Shown here: positions 17,192-26,453 of the stretch, one piece after another | How positions within the stretch are numbered: position 1 is the stretch's first letter | How the letters are laid out: each line of letters begins with the position of its first letter | Source: an uncultured Lachnospiraceae bacterium | GTDB lineage: Bacteria > Bacillota > Clostridia > Lachnospirales > Lachnospiraceae | Assembly (NCBI GenBank): GCA_934364805.1 | Contig: CAKRMH010000002.1 | Location: forward strand, 124,001 to 188,000 | DNA: 64,000 nucleotides | Direction of reading: 5' to 3' | Translations under genes and position numbers: made by a program | The notes under the pieces: generated by a model | Told to the model about the DNA's origin: nothing | What the model saw: only the letters and a program-made list of their open reading frames with translations | Database searches by the model: none

Positions 17192-17283
17192 CTCCTCTGT
17201 GGTTTTCTTCCCTTTTCATGAACCACTCAATAACTATAACGCATCTTTTACTGGAAAATCTTCAACTTTTTCAAAATAATTTT

Positions 17284-17312
17284 AAAAAAAGTGTGCGCCT
17301 GCCGCACACTTT
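17284..17312 (-). terminator. intrinsic terminator upstream of the sigma operon
   Basis: On the minus strand, a 10-bp stem AAAGTGTGCG / CGCACACTTT with a 5-base loop is followed by TTTT, making seven U in a row. It would stop transcripts arriving from serS or the palindromic repeat before they reach the sigma gene. Confidence 0.75.
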
Positions 17313-17330
17313 AACGCAGCACGGTATTTC

Positions 17331-17653
17331 CTATAGAGTTAGGGTGTTAAAAGGTAGCCTTTATTTTTTGAATTAGCAAATTGCACAAAGCAATGCCTAT
17401 TATGTTCCATTGTCCGAAAATAAGAAAATCTAAGTTTACCTGATTTTGTACTTTTTAAGTAACGTGTACGTCTTAAACGCCCCGTCCATGGGGCGTTAAG
17501 ACTTTTGCTGCCATCCATGGCAGCAAAACACTAACTACACACAGGTAAACTAAGATTTTCTAATTTTCTCCCAGGGCACAAAATCAGACATTGTTTTGTG
17601 CAATTTGCCAGCCACTAAGTTAAAGGTCACCTTTTAACACCCTAACTCTATAG
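17331..17653. mobile_element. 323-bp palindromic repeat, long form (MITE-like)
   Basis: Two 112-base arms (17331-17442 and 17542-17653) form an imperfect inverted repeat. The outer 33 bases match except for two positions and begin CTATAGAGTTAGGGTG. The inner 20 (AGAAAATCTAAGTTTACCTG) match with one mismatch. The 99-base centre holds two hairpins back to back (17470-17502 and 17503-17528), each with a 6-base loop ending TCCAT. No reading frame fits. The same outer arms recur at 35885-36013. Consistent with a non-autonomous miniature element or a structured RNA repeat. Confidence 0.75.
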
Positions 17654-17684
17654 AAAAAACCTGACAGGGATTCCCTGCCAGGTC
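17654..17684 (-). terminator. terminator of serS
   Basis: Minus-strand stem ACCTGGCAGGG / CCCTGTCAGGT (one G-U pair) followed by TTTTTT, 37 bases after the serS stop codon. Its U-run touches the end of the palindromic repeat. Confidence 0.85.
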
Positions 17685-17720
17685 TTTGGAACTTTCTCAT
17701 ATAAAATGATTACGCAATAA

Positions 17721-19013
17721 TTAATCATGTTTTGGAACGATCTTCTCGATACCACCCATGTATGGCTGTAATGCCTTTGGAATGTTTACAGAACCATCCT
17801 CGTTTAAGTTGTTCTCTAAGAATGCGATCAGCATACGTGGTGGAGCAACAACGGTGTTGTTCAGTGTATGGGCAAAATATTTGTTTCCGTCTTTTCCTTT
17901 TACACGGATCTTCAGTCGTCTTGCCTGTGCATCACCTAAGTTCGAGCAGCTTCCAACCTCAAAATATTTCTTCTGACGTGGAGACCATGCCTCAACATCA
18001 CAGGATTTTACTTTCAGATCTGCAAGGTCACCAGAGCAACACTCTAAGGTACGTACCGGAATATCAAGACTTCTGAACAGGTCTACCGTATTCTGCCATA
18101 ATTTATCATACCATGCTTTTGACTCTTCCGGTTTACATACAACGATCATCTCCTGCTTCTCAAACTGGTGGATACGGTAAACACCACGTTCTTCGATGCC
18201 ATGTGCTCCTTTTTCTTTACGGAAACATGGAGAATAGCTTGTCAGTGTATATGGTAATTTTTCTTCATCATTGATGGTATCGATAAATTTACCGATCATG
18301 GAATGCTCAGAGGTTCCGATCAGATAAAGGTCTTCACCCTCGATCTTGTACATCATCGCATCCATCTCGTCAAAGCTCATAACTCCGGTAACAACATTGG
18401 AACGGATCATAAAAGGTGGTACACAATAGGTGAATCCACGATCGATCATGAAGTCTCTTGCATAGGAAATTACAGCTGAATGGATTCTTGCGATGTCTCC
18501 CATCAGATAATAGAAACCATTACCTGCAACTTTTCCTGCCGCATCCAGATCAATACCATCGAAACGTTCCATAATATCTGTATGATAAGGAATCTCAAAA
18601 TCCGGAACAAATGGATCACCGTATTTCTGGATTTCAACATTGCAGCTGTCATCTTTTCCAATTGGAACTGATGGATCAATGATGTTTGGAATTGTCATCA
18701 TGATCTTTGTGATCTTCTCACTTAATTCTTTCTCCTTGGTCTCTAATTCTGCAAGTCTTGCAGCATTTGCACTTACCTGTGCTTTTACTTCCTCAGCTTC
18801 GTCTTTTTTGCCCTGTCCCATCAGAGCACCGATCTGTTTGGAAAGCTTGTTTCTGCTTGCACGAAGCTCATCTGCTTCCATCTGTACTTTTCTTGCCTGG
18901 GCATCCAGTTCGATGACTTCATCTACAAGCGGAAGTTTGTGATCCTGGAATTTTTTACGAATATTTTCTTTTACTGCTTCTGGATTCTCTCTTAAAAATT
19001 TTAAATCTATCAT
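17721..19013 (-). CDS. serS: serine--tRNA ligase
   Basis: Charges tRNA-Ser with serine. 430 residues. The N-terminal coiled-coil arm (about 30-105, heptads rich in Glu/Lys/Leu) binds the long variable arm of tRNA. The class II core has motif 2 SPCFRKEKGAHG and motif 3 with AHTLNNTVVAPPRMLIAFLENN. TSEHSMIG and TLECCSGDLADLK are also SerRS features. Expression should be controlled by the T-box leader directly upstream; a terminator closes the unit. Confidence 0.97.
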   Translation of the reverse strand: MIDLKFLRENPEAVKENIRKKFQDHKLPLVDEVIELDAQARKVQMEADELRASRNKLSKQIGALMGQGKKDEAEEVKAQVSANAARLAELETKEKELSEKITKIMMTIPNIIDPSVPIGKDDSCNVEIQKYGDPFVPDFEIPYHTDIMERFDGIDLDAAGKVAGNGFYYLMGDIARIHSAVISYARDFMIDRGFTYCVPPFMIRSNVVTGVMSFDEMDAMMYKIEGEDLYLIGTSEHSMIGKFIDTINDEEKLPYTLTSYSPCFRKEKGAHGIEERGVYRIHQFEKQEMIVVCKPEESKAWYDKLWQNTVDLFRSLDIPVRTLECCSGDLADLKVKSCDVEAWSPRQKKYFEVGSCSNLGDAQARRLKIRVKGKDGNKYFAHTLNNTVVAPPRMLIAFLENNLNEDGSVNIPKALQPYMGGIEKIVPKHD

Positions 19014-19025
19014 GTTTTCCTCCTA

Positions 19026-19260
19026 TAAAAAAACCTTCCGTCTCAGATTATCTCTGGGACGAAAGGTATATTCCGCGGTGCCACCCAAGTTGCTTATACT
19101 AAGCCTCTTCGACGCAGGATAAGGACTGCGACCCCTGTGATTCTCACCACCAGCTCCGGAATTGGAAAGATCCTGCCCACTTACCGGTTCACACCACACA
19201 CCGGCTCTCTGAAAAGCTTCCTGAATCGTAGATCCCATCAACGCCTCTTTCTTTATCTTC
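19026..19260 (-). promoter_or_regulatory. T-box leader of serS (tRNA-Ser sensing)
   Basis: The minus strand carries GGGTGGCACCGCGG (19073-19086), the conserved T-box bulge that pairs with the tRNA acceptor end. It is followed by a terminator stem (ACCTTTCGTC / GACGGAAGGT, 19034-19067) and a run of seven U. Stem I hallmarks AGAGAGCCGG and GTGTGAACCGG lie about 110-130 bases upstream. A TCC triplet at 19164-19166 sits where the specifier codon would be, which fits serine but is not certain. Uncharged tRNA-Ser should promote readthrough into serS. Confidence 0.92.
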
Positions 19261-19296
19261 TGCCATTATACAATCAAACATGCGAATTTGCAAGGC

Positions 19297-19629
19297 TTAA
19301 TTCAGCGGATATCCAAGATATCTGTCCTCATTCAATGCAAGGATCAGCAGAAAGACCGGTGGGAGAAAAATAAGTCCCACAGCAAATCCATCGTTATGTC
19401 CAAATGCCTTGGCTGTCTTGATCATTGTCAGAATATAGAACACAATGTTTGCGATCGGTACAAATAAAAACAGAAAATACCAGCCATTCCCCCATGTATA
19501 CTTATACCAGATATACGTGTTATAAAATGGAATGACTGCCTTCCATCCCGGTTCCCCAAATTTTGAAAAAATAAACCAGAATGCCACCAATGTTAAAATT
19601 CCCACTGCTGATAATGAAATATGAATCAT
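19297..19629 (-). CDS. DUF5684 membrane protein
   Basis: 110 residues with three hydrophobic segments. Distinctive motifs are FGEPGWKAVIPFYNTYIWYK and FILTMIKTAKAFGHNDGFAVG-like sequence, which recur in DUF5684 proteins often annotated near signal peptidases. No catalytic Ser/Lys is evident. Probably an inner-membrane protein of unknown role. Lies between the glycosyltransferase and the T-box. Confidence 0.8.
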   Translation of the reverse strand: MIHISLSAVGILTLVAFWFIFSKFGEPGWKAVIPFYNTYIWYKYTWGNGWYFLFLFVPIANIVFYILTMIKTAKAFGHNDGFAVGLIFLPPVFLLILALNEDRYLGYPLN

Positions 19630-19676
19630 ACAATTACTCCTCTTTTCCTTAAAATATCATGTATTTAATCGTTGCG

Positions 19677-19705
19677 GTCAGAATCCGAAAGCCTCCGGTT
19701 TCTGA
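19677..19705 (-). other. stem-loop downstream of the glycosyltransferase
   Basis: GTCAGAATCCG / CGGTTTCTGAC, 11 bp with one mismatch and a 7-base loop, without a U-run. It may be a weak terminator or an mRNA-stabilising end. Confidence 0.35.
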
Positions 19706-19778
19706 CTTATGTCTTTGTGTATATCATATCATTCAATTATTGAGATTTACTATAGTTAAGATTAACCTTATCTTAAAT

Positions 19779-20987
19779 TTATATTCCTGCCACCTGAAGT
19801 AATTGTTCAGCCCGTTGTTTCCATGTATGCCTGCTTTCCACAACGATCCTGCCAGCGCCAAGAACCTGCTTCCTTTGCTCATCCTCCGACAGCAGTAATC
19901 TGATTTTCTCCACTGCCTCCTCCGGGTGATCCAGATCATAATAGCAGACGCCACAGCCCTCCGGAAGTTCCTCACAAAGATATCCGCTTTGATCCGACAC
20001 ACATACCGCACCGTTTAAAATGGAATTAAACACACGGTCATGCGCTCCATCCTTAAACCACGGCATCACATTCAAAGATACTTTTGCCGTTGTCAATGCC
20101 AAAAGACAGGCTTTCGAATCTGTCTGTGGAAGAATCGTAAGCTTCTCCTTATGCGTTAATGCAAGCTTCTCCCATCCTTTTCCGATCACAGTTACTGGTA
20201 TTCCTGCATCGCATAATTCCGCAACAATTTTACCACGGTAAAAATTGCGCAAATACAGATCAATAAAGATCATTTTATGTAAAGCAGGTCTTAAATCCTC
20301 CGGTGAATTTGCTCCCATCTCACGTTCACAGTGTGAAAGTTCCACTTCTTCGACGGTCCGCTCCGGATGCTGGATCAGTTCATCAATAATTTCCTGATAA
20401 AATGCAGCATATTCCTCGTTGATCCAGTGGATATTCTTTTCAAAAAAAGCAGGTTCCGTGTAATTGCCAGTAAAAATCACATCCACTGTTCCCGCATCGG
20501 TTTTCTCCTCCGCTTCCCGATAGCAGCTTCCCGCAAGCGGCAAAAAACCGGCATCATCAAATTCCGGATAAAATTTCTGGAAATATTTCTGATGATTCCG
20601 GTCTATGCTCAAATGATGATAATTCCGAAGAAGCCCCGGTTGAAGCTTCTCATCACTGAGAAGTTCCCGGAGTCTGTTATCATAGAAATACGGATGATCT
20701 GCTGCAATGTTATAACACGGGATCTGATATTCCTGCCAGACATATCCCCGGTCCGGACTGTAAATTCCATCTTCACGCTCAAGTCCTTCAAAATTAAAGG
20801 TAACCAGTATCGTATGTCCCGGTTTTATGAACTTCCTTACACGTTTTACAGAATCCTTCACATTGCGCAGCTGGAACACAAAGACGGATATTCCCATGTT
20901 TCTCCACGTCTCTGCCATCTGCTCTGAGAAATAGTCTAATGTTTCCACGCCGCCGTTCATAACAATTATTTTTGTTATTTGTCCCAT
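19779..20987 (-). CDS. CgeB-like glycosyltransferase
   Basis: 402-residue GT-B-type glycosyltransferase resembling CgeB/DUF3880 proteins. The N-terminal domain holds HTILVTFNFEGL and the sequence CYNIAADHPYFYDNRLREL. The C-terminal domain (VTVIGKGWEKL, then FKDGAHDRVFNSILNGAVCVSDQSGYL) is the typical nucleotide-sugar-binding region of Glyco_trans_1_2. In Bacillus CgeB acts in spore coat glycosylation; that role here is only a suggestion. It follows glyA by 29 bases and could be cotranscribed. Confidence 0.82.
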   Translation of the reverse strand: MGQITKIIVMNGGVETLDYFSEQMAETWRNMGISVFVFQLRNVKDSVKRVRKFIKPGHTILVTFNFEGLEREDGIYSPDRGYVWQEYQIPCYNIAADHPYFYDNRLRELLSDEKLQPGLLRNYHHLSIDRNHQKYFQKFYPEFDDAGFLPLAGSCYREAEEKTDAGTVDVIFTGNYTEPAFFEKNIHWINEEYAAFYQEIIDELIQHPERTVEEVELSHCEREMGANSPEDLRPALHKMIFIDLYLRNFYRGKIVAELCDAGIPVTVIGKGWEKLALTHKEKLTILPQTDSKACLLALTTAKVSLNVMPWFKDGAHDRVFNSILNGAVCVSDQSGYLCEELPEGCGVCYYDLDHPEEAVEKIRLLLSEDEQRKQVLGAGRIVVESRHTWKQRAEQLLQVAGI

Positions 20988-21016
20988 TCTCTATGTCAAA
21001 CCTTTCTTCTGGACAA

Positions 21017-22264
21017 TTAGTGCATTGGATCTAAAGGATATTTATCCGTTAAAGTTTTGACAATGGCTTTTGCCTTCTCGACAGCCGGCTCACCTTCTTT
21101 GATCAGCATTGCGATTGCCTCTGCGACCTGATCGAAGTCATCCTCCTTTAACCCTCTGGATGTTGCTGCCGGTGTTCCAAGACGGATACCACTTGTTACA
21201 AATGGTTTCTGAGGATCATTCGGAATTGTATTCTTATTTGCTGTAATATTGGCTGAATCCAACAGTTTTTCGATTGCTTTACCAGTCAGTCCAAAGTTGG
21301 TAAGGTCAACTAACATCAGATGATTATCCGTGCCACCGGATACGATCTTAACCCCTCTGTTCATAAGTCCATTGCACAGTGCCTGTGCATTTTTCACGAT
21401 CTGTTTCTGATATTCCTTGAATTCCGGCTGAAGAGCTTCTTTAAAGCACACCGCTTTTCCAGCGATCACATGCATGAGCGGTCCACCCTGAATTCCTGGG
21501 AAGATAGCTTTGTTGAAATTATATTTATCCGCAACTTCCTGGCTGCATAAGATCATTCCGCCGCGTGGTCCACGCAATGTCTTATGTGTTGTTGTTGTAA
21601 CAACATCCGCATATGGAATTGGACTTGGATGAAGGCCTGCTGCTACAAGCCCCGCAATGTGCGCCATGTCAACCATAAGTACAGCACCACATGCATCTGC
21701 GATTTCTCTGAATTTCTTAAAATCGATCGTTCTTGCATATGCAGAGGCACCTGCAATGATCATCTTAGGTCTGCATTCCATTGCCAGACGCATTACTTCA
21801 TCATAATCAATGAATCCCTGATCGTTTACACCATAAGGAACAACCTTGAAGTATGTACCTGAGAAATTAACTGGTGATCCATGTGTCAGATGTCCGCCGT
21901 GATCCAGGTTCATTCCCATAATCGTGTCACCTGGTTTTAAAATTGCAAACTGTACTGCCATATTAGCCTGTGCACCAGAGTGTGGCTGTACGTTGACATA
22001 CTCACAGCCAAATAATTCTTTTGCACGGTCCCTTGCGAGATTCTCAACTACATCTACACACTCACAACCCCCGTAATATCTTCTTCCCGGATATCCTTCT
22101 GCATATTTGTTTGTCAGGATACTTCCCATTGCAGACATTACTGCAGGGCTTACCCAGTTTTCAGAAGCGATCAGTTCAATATGACTGTTCTGCCGGTTAA
22201 ATTCATCTGTAATTGCTCCGGCAATTTCCGGATCTGTTTTCTGAATATCTTCTAATGTGTACAT
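21017..22264 (-). CDS. glyA: serine hydroxymethyltransferase
   Basis: PLP enzyme converting serine and tetrahydrofolate to glycine and methylene-THF, feeding one-carbon metabolism. 415 residues. The PLP lysine lies in VVTTTTHKTLRGPRGG, and ASENWVSPAVMSAMGS, YAEGYPGRRYYGGCE and VDMAHIAGLVAAGLHPSP are invariant family blocks. All expected catalytic positions are present. Preceded 61 bases upstream by a DUF1294 gene. Confidence 0.97.
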   Translation of the reverse strand: MYTLEDIQKTDPEIAGAITDEFNRQNSHIELIASENWVSPAVMSAMGSILTNKYAEGYPGRRYYGGCECVDVVENLARDRAKELFGCEYVNVQPHSGAQANMAVQFAILKPGDTIMGMNLDHGGHLTHGSPVNFSGTYFKVVPYGVNDQGFIDYDEVMRLAMECRPKMIIAGASAYARTIDFKKFREIADACGAVLMVDMAHIAGLVAAGLHPSPIPYADVVTTTTHKTLRGPRGGMILCSQEVADKYNFNKAIFPGIQGGPLMHVIAGKAVCFKEALQPEFKEYQKQIVKNAQALCNGLMNRGVKIVSGGTDNHLMLVDLTNFGLTGKAIEKLLDSANITANKNTIPNDPQKPFVTSGIRLGTPAATSRGLKEDDFDQVAEAIAMLIKEGEPAVEKAKAIVKTLTDKYPLDPMH

Positions 22265-22325
22265 AGGCTTCTTAACTCCTTTTCTCTCACAATCTGATGA
22301 AATTGTCAGACTAAATTTGCTATCA

Positions 22326-22601
22326 TTATATACAAACTGAATTTATAATGCAAGCAGCAATCTGAATCAATAAGATCAAAGGCATTCCTATCACGAATTT
22401 CATATGTTTTGTTTTATGCCGGAACAGGTACATTCCTGCCAGACTGCCAACACTTCCACCGAGCAGGCTGATCAGAAACAATGTCCTTTCGGGAATTCTC
22501 CAGGCATGTCTTTTTGCCCGTGATTTGTCAATTCCCATCATCATGACTCCTATGATGTTCATAATAATGACATACAAAAATGCCACCTTATGCATCTCCA
22601 T
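22326..22601 (-). CDS. DUF1294 membrane protein
   Basis: 91 residues with three hydrophobic segments. The conserved block MGIDKSRAKRHAWRIPERTLFLISLLGGSVG identifies DUF1294, a small membrane protein family of unknown function. A TATAAT at 22629-22634 (minus strand) and GGAGG before the start suggest its own promoter. It stands between the secDF terminator and glyA. Confidence 0.85.
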   Translation of the reverse strand: MEMHKVAFLYVIIMNIIGVMMMGIDKSRAKRHAWRIPERTLFLISLLGGSVGSLAGMYLFRHKTKHMKFVIGMPLILLIQIAACIINSVCI

Positions 22602-22649
22602 TTGTATTTTCCTCCTTTGTCTATAAAGATTATAAGCAATTGCCTAATC

Positions 22650-22693
22650 CTTTAAAATAAAACAACAGCCGCATCCATATCCGATGCGGCTGT
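22650..22693 (-). terminator. terminator of the SCIFF-secDF operon
   Basis: Perfect 11-bp stem ACAGCCGCATC / GATGCGGCTGT followed by TGTTTTATTTT, just after the secDF stop. Confidence 0.9.
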
Positions 22694-22713
22694 CTGAGAA
22701 ATAATCTGCCTGA

Positions 22714-24978
22714 TTATTTTTCTTTTTTTACAATTCTGTTTTTGCCAAGATGAAGTTTCATAATAAACCACAGCTCAGTTGCAATAAAGATCGATGAATA
22801 TGCACCTGAGATCAGGCCGATCATCAGTGGCAGTGCAAATTCACGGATGGAGGCAACTCCAAGAATATAAAGCACGATTACCGTGATCAATGTTGTGATC
22901 GAAGTATTGATGCTTCGTGCCATCGTCTGTGTCAGTGATCTATTCGCAATTTCTGCGAGTGACTCCGGTGTCAGCTTATTCGTACCGTGCAGATTTTCAC
23001 GGATTCGGTCAAAGATAACGATCGTATCGTTGACGGAGTAACCTACGATCGTAAGCATGCAGGCAATAAATGTTCCACCAACCGAAATACGGATCAGTGC
23101 ATATGCGGTAAGTACAACAAGAACGTCATGTACTAAAGCGATGATCGCACTGCTTGCAAAACGGATATCCTTGAAACGGAACCAGATATAAAGCAGCATG
23201 AAAATACATGCAACAATAACCGCTGATACAGCATCACGTTTCATCTCGCCACTGATCGTTGAGCTGATGCTTTGTGATGTGATCGTTGTCTTATCTACGT
23301 TAAACTTGTCTGCCAGCACCTGTTCCATCTCCTGACGTTCGTCAAGATCCAGAGTTCTTGTCTTGATCACAATGTTGGTACTCTCATCCACGGTTGTTGC
23401 CTGGATTGCAGAATCTCCGGTAATCTTCTCAATCTCCGGAACAATCTCAGACTCGATCTCGTCAATTGTATATTCCTTGCCAAAATCAGCAGTTGTCGAT
23501 GTACCACCAACAAACTCCAGACTGTAATTCAAAGCTCTTCCTGTAGATGCATGATATCCGATCATTCCGACAATACCAGCACCGATTACAACAAGTGAAA
23601 TTGCAAAATATACAAATCTGTATTTGATAAAGTTGATTGCTTTTCTTTCTTTTGCTCTGCCGTAGAATTTTTCAGAGCGGATTCCTACCGCATACATGGC
23701 ACGCATCAGTGTTCTTGTGATAAAGAGTGCACTGAACATAGACAGGATGATCGAAATCATCAGTGTATATGCAAATCCCTTTACCGTACCTGATCCAAGA
23801 AGCATCAGGACAAGTGCCGCAATAAAGGTCGTTACATTACCATCCACGATAGAAGATAATGCCTTTTTATAACCTTCCTCAATCGCAAGACGAACTGTTT
23901 TGCCCTTTGCGATCTCCTCACGGATTCGCGCAAATATAATAACGTTTGCATCAACCGCCATACCGATACCAAGGATAATACCCGCGATACCAGGCAGTGT
24001 CAGTGTAATCTCAAATAAGTAGATGAATGCGATCGTAAGCGTAATATAAATACCAAGTGCGATAGATGCTGCCACACCTGAGATACTGTACATTACGATC
24101 ATGAAAAGCATAACAAGTGCAAGACCAATCACACCGGCCTTCACACTGGTTGCAAGTGCCTGGCTTCCAAGAGAAGCTCCTACCACGCTGGATTCCAGTT
24201 CGGATAATTTCAGGTTGATCGCACCGATACGGATAAATGTTGCGAGTTCTTTGGCTTCATCATAAGAACCCATTCCCTCGATCACACCAGCTCCGTCAGT
24301 AATCGCACTTTTTACGTTTGGAACACTTACAAAATGATCATCGTAATAAATTCCGATGCTGTCATGGGAGGCAGCTGCCTCAGTTGTTGCATCTGCAAAG
24401 ATCTTTGCTCCATCATCGGTCAGAGAAAAGCTTACAACTGGTTCTTTGCTTCCTGTAGCGCTGTCTGACTGATAAACTGCCTCTGCCGATTCGATATCGG
24501 TACCAGTAAGGATAACGGAACCATTATCAATCAGATCCTGAACATCATAATTCAGTTTAAAGCTCTTGGATGAACTGTCATAGCTGTAGTTTGCATTACC
24601 ATCCGCATCATGCTCTTTGATAATGTAAAGTGATCCTGGGCTTCCCAGGTCCTCCAATACTGCGTTTGCATCTGTTACACCAGGAATCTCAACCGTGATA
24701 CGGTCATCCCCTACCTGATAAACAGAATACTCTGTACTATAGTTCTGGGCACGCTCTTCCAATTTGGAAATGGTGTCATCGATGTCCTCCTGTGAAGGAT
24801 TCTTATCATCGATCTGGTATGTAATTGACACACCACCCGAGAGATCAAGACCAAGCTTGATTGAGTTTTTATCCTTACCATTTTCCGTTGCGGAAAGAAT
24901 GGTCGAAGCGTAATATCCGAGTCCAACTAAGCAGGCCAGGATAACAACGAGGATAACAACGCCTTTACTCTTTTTCAT
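22714..24978 (-). CDS. secDF: fused protein translocase subunit SecDF
   Basis: Proton-motive-force-driven partner of SecYEG that helps pull proteins across the membrane. 754 residues joining SecD (about 1-440) and SecF (about 450-750). It has an N-terminal membrane segment, the SecD signature KLGLDLSGGVSITYQ near 42-56, a large external P1-like region, and six-helix RND-like bundles in each half (GIAGIILGIGMAVDANVIIFARI in SecD; VGYSVNDTIVIFDRIREN in SecF). Fusion is common in Firmicutes. Located downstream of the SCIFF maturase, the order seen in many clostridia. Confidence 0.96.
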   Translation of the reverse strand: MKKSKGVVILVVILACLVGLGYYASTILSATENGKDKNSIKLGLDLSGGVSITYQIDDKNPSQEDIDDTISKLEERAQNYSTEYSVYQVGDDRITVEIPGVTDANAVLEDLGSPGSLYIIKEHDADGNANYSYDSSSKSFKLNYDVQDLIDNGSVILTGTDIESAEAVYQSDSATGSKEPVVSFSLTDDGAKIFADATTEAAASHDSIGIYYDDHFVSVPNVKSAITDGAGVIEGMGSYDEAKELATFIRIGAINLKLSELESSVVGASLGSQALATSVKAGVIGLALVMLFMIVMYSISGVAASIALGIYITLTIAFIYLFEITLTLPGIAGIILGIGMAVDANVIIFARIREEIAKGKTVRLAIEEGYKKALSSIVDGNVTTFIAALVLMLLGSGTVKGFAYTLMISIILSMFSALFITRTLMRAMYAVGIRSEKFYGRAKERKAINFIKYRFVYFAISLVVIGAGIVGMIGYHASTGRALNYSLEFVGGTSTTADFGKEYTIDEIESEIVPEIEKITGDSAIQATTVDESTNIVIKTRTLDLDERQEMEQVLADKFNVDKTTITSQSISSTISGEMKRDAVSAVIVACIFMLLYIWFRFKDIRFASSAIIALVHDVLVVLTAYALIRISVGGTFIACMLTIVGYSVNDTIVIFDRIRENLHGTNKLTPESLAEIANRSLTQTMARSINTSITTLITVIVLYILGVASIREFALPLMIGLISGAYSSIFIATELWFIMKLHLGKNRIVKKEK

Positions 24979-24998
24979 TGTTTTTTACCTTCCTATCT

Positions 24999-26354
24999 TT
25001 ATTCTTCTGCCTCTGCGGCTTTTATCATAATCGCGCATTCTACGCGTTTTCTCTGTAATTCGCAGCCAATATCATAGGCATCCAGAATATTTCCATGGAA
25101 ATTGTAAGAGTTTGCTGCACATCCGCCACTGCAATAGAATCTTGCGAAACATTTTCTGCATTTCTCTTTTGCATAAACGTTACAGCATTTGAACTCATCA
25201 CGGATCTCGGTTTTCTGTACTCCATCCCATACATTGCCCATCAGAAAATCTTCATTTCCAACGAACTGATGGCAAGGATAAAGATCCCCCCATGGAGTTA
25301 CAGCAAGATACTCTGTTCCTGATCCGCATCCGGATAAACGTTTTGCCACACATGGTCCACCTTCCAGATCGATCATGAAATGGAAGAAATTAAAGTCCTT
25401 ATCGGTTCCATGACGTTTTACCATCTCTGCGGCAAGCTTGTCATACTCTTCAAAGAGCTGTGGAAGATCTGCTTCCTGGATCGCATAAGGATCGGTCTCC
25501 TGTGCAACAACCGGTTCCACTGAGATCTGTTTAAAACCAAGATCAGCCAGATGCAGTACATCGTTAGAAAAATCTGTATTGTAATGTGTAAAAGTACCAC
25601 GCACGTAATATTTTTCCTGATTGCGGCTGTCTGCAAATTTCTGGAATTTCGGAACGATCAGATCATAGCTTCCAGCACCTTTCCGGAATGGACGCATACG
25701 GTCATTGACCTCTTTTCTTCCGTCAATACTGAGTACGACATTGTCCATTTCCTTATTGGCAAACTCCATAATATCGTCATTCAAAAGTACGCCGTTCGTT
25801 GTCAGTGTAAAACGGAAATGCTTGTCCTGTGTCTTCTCAATCTCTCTTCCGTATGCAACAAGCTGCTTTACAACATCGAAATTCATCAGTGGTTCTCCAC
25901 CGAAGAAATCCACTTCCAGATTACGTCTGTTACCAGAATTGGCAACAAGGAAATCCAGTGCCTGTTTACCGGTCTCGTAAGACATCAATGCTCTTCTTCC
26001 ATGATATTCACCTTCCTCTGCGAAACAGTACTGGCAGGCAAGATTACAATCATGCGCAATATGTAAACAAAGTGCCTTTACAACGGTTGGACGTTTTTTA
26101 AAATCTGTAATATATGTTTCATAGGAGTCCTCTGTAAAAAGATCTCCGTTGTCTTTCAATGTCTGAACTTCTTCAATTGCCTCTTTGATCTCTGCTTCCG
26201 GATAACGGTCTTTTAAAGCTGCAATAATTTCTCCGGCAGAATGCTCCTCAAACATTCCGATAACATCATAAGTGACATCATCTACCACGTGAATGGCGCC
26301 GCTGTTAACATCTAAAACAATATCATAGCCGTTGTTCTTATATTGATGAACCAC
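24999..26354 (-). CDS. scfB: SCIFF radical SAM maturase
   Basis: Radical S-adenosylmethionine enzyme that installs thioether links in the SCIFF peptide encoded next to it. 451 residues. The N-terminal RiPP-recognition-like region begins VHQYKNNGYDIVLDVNSGAIHVV. The SAM cluster is CNLACQYC (CX3CX2C) near 107-114, followed by FFGGEPLMNF. The C-terminal SPASM/twitch region has many Cys (CGSGTEYLAVTPWGDLYPCHQ, CRKCFARFYCSGGC) for auxiliary clusters. Start is a GTG with AGAGAGG eight bases upstream, aligning with known SCIFF maturases; a longer version starting 18 codons earlier is unlikely. Confidence 0.95.
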   Translation of the reverse strand: MVHQYKNNGYDIVLDVNSGAIHVVDDVTYDVIGMFEEHSAGEIIAALKDRYPEAEIKEAIEEVQTLKDNGDLFTEDSYETYITDFKKRPTVVKALCLHIAHDCNLACQYCFAEEGEYHGRRALMSYETGKQALDFLVANSGNRRNLEVDFFGGEPLMNFDVVKQLVAYGREIEKTQDKHFRFTLTTNGVLLNDDIMEFANKEMDNVVLSIDGRKEVNDRMRPFRKGAGSYDLIVPKFQKFADSRNQEKYYVRGTFTHYNTDFSNDVLHLADLGFKQISVEPVVAQETDPYAIQEADLPQLFEEYDKLAAEMVKRHGTDKDFNFFHFMIDLEGGPCVAKRLSGCGSGTEYLAVTPWGDLYPCHQFVGNEDFLMGNVWDGVQKTEIRDEFKCCNVYAKEKCRKCFARFYCSGGCAANSYNFHGNILDAYDIGCELQRKRVECAIMIKAAEAEE

Positions 26355-26392
26355 TATAATATCCTCTCTTTCTCTACTTTTCATGAACGAAC

Positions 26393-26423
26393 AAATGACC
26401 GCACGCATCGCGAACGGTCGTTT
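26393..26423 (-). other. stem-loop between SCIFF peptide and maturase genes
   Basis: AAACGACCG / CGGTCATTT pairs on the minus strand around a 13-base GC-rich loop (TTCGCGATGCGTG). It may set the ratio of peptide to maturase by attenuation or mRNA processing. Confidence 0.4.
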
Positions 26424-26453
26424 GAATCATACTTTATGTAATTGATGCAAAAA

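Noticed and set aside
19023..19241. 72-codon minus-strand frame in the serS leader
   Set aside because: It coincides with the T-box RNA, whose conserved motifs explain the sequence.
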